This document shows, piece by piece, positions 15,046 to 20,391 of a DNA stretch of 20,391 nt. Source of the DNA: UMGS172 sp045587185 (GTDB lineage Bacteria > Bacillota > Clostridia > Oscillospirales > Acutalibacteraceae). The notes below the pieces were generated by a model. The model saw only the letters and a list, made by a program, of their open reading frames with translations. It searched no databases and was not told the origin of the DNA. Both the position numbers and the translations under genes were made by a program. The stretch spans positions 1 to 20,391 of the forward strand of contig JAZNBS010000008.1 of NCBI GenBank assembly GCA_045587185.1. Direction: 5' to 3'. How positions within the stretch are numbered: the stretch's first letter is position 1; every line of letters begins with the position of its first letter.

Positions 15046-15846
15046 TTACAATGACAGTTCAAATAATTTGACAGCAGTTTTATACAGTATCTGTTCCCTT
15101 TCCTCTGCGGTCAAGCCCAATTTATTAAATCTTTCCAACTCTTCTTTTGGACTCCACATAGGATAATCGGTTGCAAACATTACACGGTCTGCACCGTAAG
15201 CGCGGATGACCTCGGTTGCCTTTTCGGGACTAATGGCATACAACGATGACGAGCAATCAACATAAAAGTTTTTATAACCGCCCAGAGTGTCTACCGCCTT
15301 GTCCCACATCGACCAACCGCCCAAGTGAGCGCCAATAACCGTCAATTCGGTATAGGTATCAAGAATTGGTTTGACTCGGTTGGGGTTTGAAAAATCATAA
15401 CGGTTGTCCCCCGTGTGGAGCAATACGGGTAGGCCAAACTTTTCACACAACTCATAAATCTTAAGGCAACGGTAGTCATCAATCTTAAATCCCTGAATAT
15501 CGGGATGCAATTTGACGCCTTTAAGCCCTAAAGACAACAAATATTCAACATCGGCCGACATATCGGGACTGTCGGGGTGCAACGTGCCGAGACCCGTCAT
15601 AAATCCGTTGGACTTCTGAACCTCAGATGCTATAAAGTTATTGATGGACTCGACCTGAGCCACCTTGGTTGCTACCGAAAACACGATGCAATGGGTCACC
15701 CCTGCCTCGCGTTCCGATTTAACCATATCAGCCACCGTACCGCCGTTGCACATCGGAATATCGTAAAACTCACCGATGCTTTTAACGGCACGTTGGGCTA
15801 TTTTATCGGGATAAATGTGACAGTGACTGTCAACAATAGGACACAT
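15046..15846 (-). CDS. amidohydrolase family 2 (metal-dependent TIM-barrel hydrolase)
   Basis: A 266-residue TIM-barrel hydrolase of the amidohydrolase-2 (ACMSD-like) type. Metal-site residues are in place: DSHCH (6-10), KLHP (112-115), HTGD (144-147), HLGG (174-177) and ATDYPMW with Asp227. Family members hydrolyse or decarboxylate small carboxylic acids; the substrate here cannot be told. It is third in the Leu T-box unit, 12 bases after the TIM-barrel/synthetase fusion. I chose ATG 15846 because GGAG lies 8 bases upstream; the in-frame TTG six bases earlier is too close to it. The N-terminal and C-terminal ends are normal for the family. Confidence 0.85.
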   Translation of the reverse strand: MCPIVDSHCHIYPDKIAQRAVKSIGEFYDIPMCNGGTVADMVKSEREAGVTHCIVFSVATKVAQVESINNFIASEVQKSNGFMTGLGTLHPDSPDMSADVEYLLSLGLKGVKLHPDIQGFKIDDYRCLKIYELCEKFGLPVLLHTGDNRYDFSNPNRVKPILDTYTELTVIGAHLGGWSMWDKAVDTLGGYKNFYVDCSSSLYAISPEKATEVIRAYGADRVMFATDYPMWSPKEELERFNKLGLTAEEREQILYKTAVKLFELSL

Positions 15847-15858
15847 TTTCAAATCTCC

Positions 15859-18318
15859 TTATTTGTCAAGACCAAGCATCTCAACCGACTGCTCACGCAT
15901 TTTATACTTAAGTATTTTACCCGCGGCATTCATTGGAAATTCCTTTGTGAATATGAAATATCTGGGAACTTTATGGCGCGCCATAAAGTTGTTGCCGTAC
16001 TCTCTCATCTCATCCTCTGAAGACTCGGTATCCTTATTAAGAATAATCCAAGCACAGGCTTCTTCACCGTAACGCTTGTCAGGTACACCAACAACCTGAA
16101 CATCCTTGACCTTGTCATGGCCCAGGTAAAATTCCTCAATCTCTCTGGGATAAAGATTTTCACCGCCACGGATTATCATATCCTTTAAACGGCCCGTGAT
16201 TTTATAATATCCGTCAGGAGTTCTACAGGCAATATCCCCCGAATGGAGCCAACCGTCCTTGTCAATAGCAAGAGCGGTAGCACGTGGCATTTTGTAATAA
16301 CCCTTCATAATATTATAACCGCGTGCAACAAACTCGCCGTTCTCACCGTCAGGCAGTTCTTCCCCTGTTTCAGGGTCGATTATCTTGCACTCAACACCCG
16401 GGAAAGCGCTACCTACCGTTTCAACACGGTGGTCAATATCCTCATTAACCTCACCCATAGTACATCCGGGTGAAGCCTCGGTCTGACCGTAAACGCTGAT
16501 AATTTCTTTCATATTCATCTCATCAGCGGCACGGCGCATGAGGTCGGCAGGACAGTTTGCACCCGCCATAATTCCCGTTCTGATGTGAGAAAAGTCGGTC
16601 TTTGCAAAATCGGAGTGAGCAAACATTGCAATAAACATTGTAGGAACACCGTTAAAGCAGGTTATCTTCTCATCGTTTACACAGGCAAGAGACGATTTAG
16701 GTGAGAAATAAGGCAACGGACAAAGCGTTCCGCCGTGTGTCATAGTAGATGTCATCGAAAGCACCATTCCGAAACAATGGAACATTGGCACCTGAATCAT
16801 CATACGGTCGGCGGTGGATAAATCCATTCTGTCACCGATTATCTTACCATTGTTGACAATATTACGGTGAGTCAGCATAACGCCCTTGGGGAATCCTGTC
16901 GTGCCAGAAGTATACTGCATATTGCACACATCGTCGGGCTTTACCTCGGCGGCGCGTCGGTAGACCTCCTCAATAGGAACACGTTCGGCACGGCTCACAA
17001 AATCCCCCCACTCAAGGCATCCGTCCATATCAAAACCGACTGTTACCACATTTTTAAGGAATGGCAGTTTTTTAGCGTGTAAAGGCTCACCGGGGGTCAG
17101 ACTTTTAAGTTCAGGACACAATTCCTCAATTATTTCTTTATAATTGGAATCTTTACAGGAATCAATCATAACAAGTGTATGTGTGTCAGACTGACGCAAT
17201 AGGTACTCTGCCTCGTGCAGTTTGTATGCGGTGTTGACCGTGACCAAAACGGCACCGATTTTCACAGTTGCCCAGAAGGTCAAAAACCATTGCGGCACAT
17301 TTGTTGCCCAAATGGCAACATGGTAACCCGGCTTTACTCCCGCCGAGATAAGAGCCGCCGCAACGCGGTCAACATCTCTGCGGAATTCGGCATATGTCCT
17401 TGTATAGTCGAGAGTTGTGTACTTAAAAGCATACTGGTCGGGGAAATATTCGACCATAGTATCCAAAACATCAGAAAACGTTTTGTCTACGGTGATAAAC
17501 TTCTCCCACGGGAAAGCACCCGTTGATGCTCGGTTGTAATACAGTTTGCGACCGTTGTCATTTTCGTTGGCAGCCGCCTTTACAAAACTCACGAAATGGG
17601 TAAAAATAATGTCGGTATCGTTTATCTCGTCATTTGTGAGAACGCAGATGTACCCCTCAAAATTCAGCGACCGAAGAGCAAAAACAAACTCTTCAACAGG
17701 TAATTCGCCCTCTCCGAGGAGCACCGATCTGCCGTCCTTCATATCACCTATTCTTACATTACTTATATAAGCACCCAAAACCTGAATGGTCTTTTCGGCA
17801 TCTTCGTTGGCCTTAAAATAGGTCTCACGGATGTTCCACGAAGCACCAACCGAACCCAAAGAGAACATATTGATAACATCAATAACATTCTGTGTTTTTG
17901 CGTATTTACCCACAGTTTCGAACAAAAGGGTTACGCCAAAGTCCTCGGTAGCCTTCATAACAGGACCTAAAACAGATTTTATTTCCTCTGCCGAAGCGTC
18001 ATCATCGAGAGTTACAATAACGTACTGAATAGAAGCATAGGAAGCCTCTTTGATATAGTGTGCGATTTTGTCGGTATCAGACGCATCCTTTCCAACGGAC
18101 TTGGGATAAACAAGTGCTGTCACCGACAAATGGCGGTTGATGAGTTTTCTTTTGGCACCTGCGGCACCGACCGAGTTAAACAGTCCGTCATTCTCGCGGG
18201 CAACCGAAGACCCAATATCAAAAATCTCAAAGCCGTTGAAACCATAGTCCAAAGCCTCGTTGCACACATCGGCAAATTTTACGGCATTTATATCTTTGGT
18301 TGAAAATGAAAGTTTCAT
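15859..18318 (-). CDS. sugar-phosphate-isomerase-like TIM barrel fused to acyl-CoA synthetase
   Basis: An 819-residue two-domain protein. Residues 1-250 resemble the xylose-isomerase-like/AP-endonuclease-2 TIM barrel (MKLSFSTKDINAVKFADVC, FETVGKY at 133-139, GEGELPVEEF at 202-211). Some metal-ligand positions are altered: the usual HvHlkD strand reads NVRIGD (187-192). Residues about 275-819 are an AMP-forming acyl-CoA synthetase with YTSGTTGFPKG (469-479), VYGQTEASPG (609-618), GRLKDMIIRGGENLYP (709-724) and catalytic K801 in NAAGKILKYK. This half is of the FadD/ACSF2 type and not close to the two ACSM-like paralogues in the window. AAAGGTGA precedes the ATG; the gap from the LeuA-like gene is 34 bases. 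Its Leu T-box suggests isovalerate or a related acid, which is inference. Confidence 0.85.
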   Translation of the reverse strand: MKLSFSTKDINAVKFADVCNEALDYGFNGFEIFDIGSSVARENDGLFNSVGAAGAKRKLINRHLSVTALVYPKSVGKDASDTDKIAHYIKEASYASIQYVIVTLDDDASAEEIKSVLGPVMKATEDFGVTLLFETVGKYAKTQNVIDVINMFSLGSVGASWNIRETYFKANEDAEKTIQVLGAYISNVRIGDMKDGRSVLLGEGELPVEEFVFALRSLNFEGYICVLTNDEINDTDIIFTHFVSFVKAAANENDNGRKLYYNRASTGAFPWEKFITVDKTFSDVLDTMVEYFPDQYAFKYTTLDYTRTYAEFRRDVDRVAAALISAGVKPGYHVAIWATNVPQWFLTFWATVKIGAVLVTVNTAYKLHEAEYLLRQSDTHTLVMIDSCKDSNYKEIIEELCPELKSLTPGEPLHAKKLPFLKNVVTVGFDMDGCLEWGDFVSRAERVPIEEVYRRAAEVKPDDVCNMQYTSGTTGFPKGVMLTHRNIVNNGKIIGDRMDLSTADRMMIQVPMFHCFGMVLSMTSTMTHGGTLCPLPYFSPKSSLACVNDEKITCFNGVPTMFIAMFAHSDFAKTDFSHIRTGIMAGANCPADLMRRAADEMNMKEIISVYGQTEASPGCTMGEVNEDIDHRVETVGSAFPGVECKIIDPETGEELPDGENGEFVARGYNIMKGYYKMPRATALAIDKDGWLHSGDIACRTPDGYYKITGRLKDMIIRGGENLYPREIEEFYLGHDKVKDVQVVGVPDKRYGEEACAWIILNKDTESSEDEMREYGNNFMARHKVPRYFIFTKEFPMNAAGKILKYKMREQSVEMLGLDK

Positions 18319-18352
18319 AAAATCACCTTTTCACAAGAATAGTGTTCACAAA

Positions 18353-19741
18353 TTATTTTGCGTTGTAAACGATCTTGTTAAGTGCGTTGATATAGGCGCG
18401 GATACTTGCACCGATAATATCGGTCGAAACACCGCTACCCGAATAAAGCCTGTCTCCGTCGCGGAGTTTGACCAGCGCAGAGCCCATGGCCTCGTGGCCC
18501 TCGGTAACCGACTGAATCTGAAAATCGTCCAACTCATAGTGGTGGCCGATAACCTGCTCGATAGCAAGGAAAGCGGCATTGATTGGGCCGTCACCCACAC
18601 TGATTCCGCAAAGTTTCTCACCGTCACGAGTCAACACGATATTGGCGGTCGCATTGATAACATTACCGCTGTTTATAACATAACTTTCGACGTGATAGGT
18701 CGAGGGAACCTGCATCGCAGCGGCCGCAACAATAGCATCAATCTCTTTAATTCCCATGTTGGTCTTCTTGGCGGCAACACGCTTGAACTCTTCAAAAACC
18801 TTACCGCTATCCTCGTGTGAAAGTTCGTAACCCAACGCACGCACAGCCTCACAAACATCGGTCAAAGTGCTGTCTAAAGTAAGGATTACTTTTCGATTGA
18901 AAACATCGTCAAAAACGGTCACAGAACCGCTTTTTCCGTTGATGAGTGCCTTTGCACCGTCAAGTTCGCGGTGGATTCCCGTGACATCAAGACGGCATTC
19001 AACCCCCATATCAGCAGATTTAAGCCGCATAATATCGGACAAAACATCGGCCGAAAGCCAGTCGCCGACAACCGAAGTTTCAACACCGTCAGCGCCGTTT
19101 TTGATGGCGGCAACGGCCGAAGCAGCGGCCATTTTGACCGAGTTTGAAGGACACACAAACACATTTATATTGCAAACCGACTTAATATCGGCAATCATTT
19201 CGCCAAACTCATCAGGCATCATAACCCCTGCGTCATCGCAGAGTGTTACTGCCATAGCACCGCTGTTTTCGGCTTTTGTGCAGACGTCTTTCAAAAATTC
19301 ACGGTCGGCACGGGTGGCATCAAGGCAAACCAATTCAACCTTTTGACACTTTTCCTTGGCGGACTTAATGAGAGTCTCAATTTTTTCCAACATAATGGGA
19401 GCCTTTACGTGATAAAGATACTCCATCTGAACAGTGGAAACAGGCACCTCAACGCGAAGACAAGGGCACTCAGCACAACTTATACTGTTGAAAGCATCTT
19501 CAATGCTCTCAGCAGTCATACCCGTTGCGATCTTCACGGTGCAGTTCTTGACCATACCCGCAATGGTACGATTGACAACGATATCTTCCTTGACATTCTT
19601 CAAAGGTGCAAGTTCGATAGCATCGACACCAATTGAGTCAAGTATTTTTGCGATATTGGTCTTATCGCGGAAAGAAAGTTGACGCGAAATGTCATCCGAG
19701 GCGTTTTTCAGCGAAAAATCGGTAACGTAAATTCTTTTCAT
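18353..19741 (-). CDS. 2-isopropylmalate synthase-like protein with altered active site
   Basis: A 462-residue LeuA homologue with TIM-barrel domain (1-270) and the C-terminal LeuA regulatory/dimerisation domain (about 330-462, with GDGPINAA at 383-390 and SVTEGHEAMGSALV and GSGVSTDIIGASIRAY). The catalytic signatures are changed: where family members have TLRDG the protein reads SLKNA (10-14), and where they have HCHND it reads VCPSN (196-200). The usual metal-binding Asp and both His are thus missing; DATRADREFL (141-150) is kept. Leucine-sensing parts look intact. It may be a leucine sensor or have a different reaction; ordinary isopropylmalate synthesis is unlikely. First gene of the Leu T-box unit, with AAGGAG before the ATG. 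Confidence 0.8.
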   Translation of the reverse strand: MKRIYVTDFSLKNASDDISRQLSFRDKTNIAKILDSIGVDAIELAPLKNVKEDIVVNRTIAGMVKNCTVKIATGMTAESIEDAFNSISCAECPCLRVEVPVSTVQMEYLYHVKAPIMLEKIETLIKSAKEKCQKVELVCLDATRADREFLKDVCTKAENSGAMAVTLCDDAGVMMPDEFGEMIADIKSVCNINVFVCPSNSVKMAAASAVAAIKNGADGVETSVVGDWLSADVLSDIMRLKSADMGVECRLDVTGIHRELDGAKALINGKSGSVTVFDDVFNRKVILTLDSTLTDVCEAVRALGYELSHEDSGKVFEEFKRVAAKKTNMGIKEIDAIVAAAAMQVPSTYHVESYVINSGNVINATANIVLTRDGEKLCGISVGDGPINAAFLAIEQVIGHHYELDDFQIQSVTEGHEAMGSALVKLRDGDRLYSGSGVSTDIIGASIRAYINALNKIVYNAK

Positions 19742-19772
19742 AACTAGTTACTCCTTCATTTCTGCGGAATAT

Positions 19773-20034
19773 AAAAAACCGCAGAGAACTTATTTCTCTG
19801 CGGGATGATTAACTCAACATTAACCACGGTACCACCCGTATTGCCGTGTTTAACACGACCACTCAATAGACTCCAACAAGTCCAAGGCCGATAACGGTGC
19901 CGACCGTGACATCTTACTGGAATTTCAGACATCAAGCTCAGATATGAGACCGTCAGAACGATTCTTTACTGTCTCGCACCGACCGACAGTTCTCTGAAAA
20001 GAAGAGCATTCAGACTTAATATCTTCAACGCTTT
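19773..20034 (-). promoter_or_regulatory. T-box leader, predicted leucine-responsive (specifier CUC)
   Basis: T-box variant TGGTACCGTGG at 19824-19834 (- strand), with a perfect terminator CCGCAGAGAA-ATAAG-TTCTCTGCGG and T run (19773-19803). Stem I has TTGAAGATATTAAG and a GGTCGGTGCGAGACAG apical part. The triplet four bases before CTGAG is CTC (19946-19948), thus Leu, which agrees with the LeuA homologue that follows. It is more divergent from the other two leaders than they are from each other. Confidence 0.88.
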
Positions 20035-20040
20035 TGAGTG

Positions 20041-20069
20041 ATTATACCACCCGTTTTCAACTTTGTCAA
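20041..20069 (-). promoter_or_regulatory. promoter of Leu T-box operon
   Basis: On the - strand: TTGACA (20064-20069), 17 bases, TATAAT (20041-20046), with TGG before the -10. Perfect consensus, start near 20034. Confidence 0.85.
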
Positions 20070-20108
20070 GTTTTTTGTGCTAAAAGCCAGCTTTTTTTGC
20101 AAAAATTA

Positions 20109-20137
20109 TAGACTATTATAGGCACATATGGTATAAT
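20109..20137 (+). promoter_or_regulatory. promoter of divergent lipoprotein gene
   Basis: TAGACT (20109-20114), 17 bases, and an extended -10 TGGTATAAT (20129-20137). It points right and lies about 40 bases from the Leu operon promoter, which points left. Confidence 0.6.
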
Positions 20138-20172
20138 CCCATTATTATATATAAAGTCAGGATGGTTGGAAT

Positions 20173-20391
20173 ATGAAACAGATTGCTTTACTTTTGTTTT
20201 TTACTTTGCTTTTATTCAGTTTTATTGCTTGCGGTGACACAAACTCCGATACCGAGGGAAACAATTCATTTATAGGTGCATCGGGCGGTTTCTCTCCTAA
20301 CCAGAGCACAAATTCCCCAACCGACAGTACGGTTTCACCCAATAACGGCACATCTGGATCTTCATCAGGTGTCATCTCGACCAATAGCACA
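20173..20391 (+). CDS. putative lipoprotein, 5' part only
   Basis: An open frame of 73 codons that runs off the window with no stop. It starts MKQIALLLFFTLLLFSF and has the lipobox FIAC with Cys20, followed by a Ser/Thr/Asn/Gly-rich, low-complexity linker. This is the usual arrangement of a secreted Gram-positive lipoprotein with a flexible tether before a folded domain, which is not in view. An AGGATGG-type ribosome site precedes the ATG and the promoter is at 20109. The opposite-strand open frame over the same bases is a shadow without start support. Confidence 0.7.
   Translation, partial: MKQIALLLFFTLLLFSFIACGDTNSDTEGNNSFIGASGGFSPNQSTNSPTDSTVSPNNGTSGSSSGVISTNST

Noticed and set aside
18353..19741. 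Ordinary leuA (2-isopropylmalate synthase)
   Set aside because: RDG and HxH signatures are both missing, so the standard reaction is not supported in spite of the Leu T-box.
20157..20390. Reading frame on the - strand at the window end
   Set aside because: It lies opposite a lipoprotein gene with promoter, ribosome site, signal peptide and lipobox; its proline/glutamate-rich product looks like antisense of Ser/Thr codons.

Overview
The window looks like chromosome from an anaerobic, Gram-positive, spore-forming Clostridia, most likely a gut or rumen member of the Oscillospiraceae/Ruminococcaceae type. The evidence is a type III glutamine synthetase, a meso-diaminopimelate dehydrogenase, a CotF-like spore coat pair, a ferredoxin-linked 2-oxoacid oxidoreductase, three T-box leaders, and promoters close to TTGACA-N17-TATAAT. 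This assignment is inference; there is no rRNA or marker gene to fix the taxon.

Layout. Positions 1-2065 (+) form an AT-rich stretch: an alpha/beta hydrolase, a block of overlapping inverted repeats, then a two-gene unit (S23-type four-helix-bundle protein and a lipoprotein). Positions 2225-4578 (+) hold glutamine synthetase III with its own promoter and a terminator-like leader hairpin. Positions 4637-5828 (+) hold a palindromic repeat and ddh. Positions 5832-6275 (-) hold two small spore coat proteins. From 6410 to 20069 everything reads leftward (-) and forms three consecutive transcription units, each with a near-perfect promoter and a T-box leader. A lipoprotein gene starts divergently at 20173 (+) and runs off the window.

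The centre of interest is the three tandem T-box units. Read from the specifier position, they appear to answer to leucine (CUC), isoleucine (AUC) and valine (GUA) in that order. The Leu unit encodes a 2-isopropylmalate-synthase-like protein whose metal-binding residues are missing, a TIM-barrel/acyl-CoA synthetase fusion, and an amidohydrolase. The Ile unit encodes an acyl-CoA synthetase with an N-terminal XRE-HTH plus cupin. The Val unit encodes a close paralogue of that fusion, a P-loop ATPase, and the four subunits of a 2-oxoisovalerate-type ferredoxin oxidoreductase (VOR).

T-boxes switch genes on when the cognate tRNA is uncharged, so these genes should serve supply of branched-chain amino acids, not their breakdown. 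The simplest reading is a salvage route. Branched short-chain acids (isobutyrate, 2-methylbutyrate, isovalerate) would be activated to acyl-CoAs, then reductively carboxylated by VOR to the 2-oxoacids of Val, Ile and Leu, which are finally transaminated. Reductive carboxylation of branched acids is established biochemistry in rumen bacteria and methanogens. The three-way T-box wiring, the HTH-cupin-synthetase fusions and the apparently metal-less LeuA homologue are the unusual parts, and their roles are inferred.
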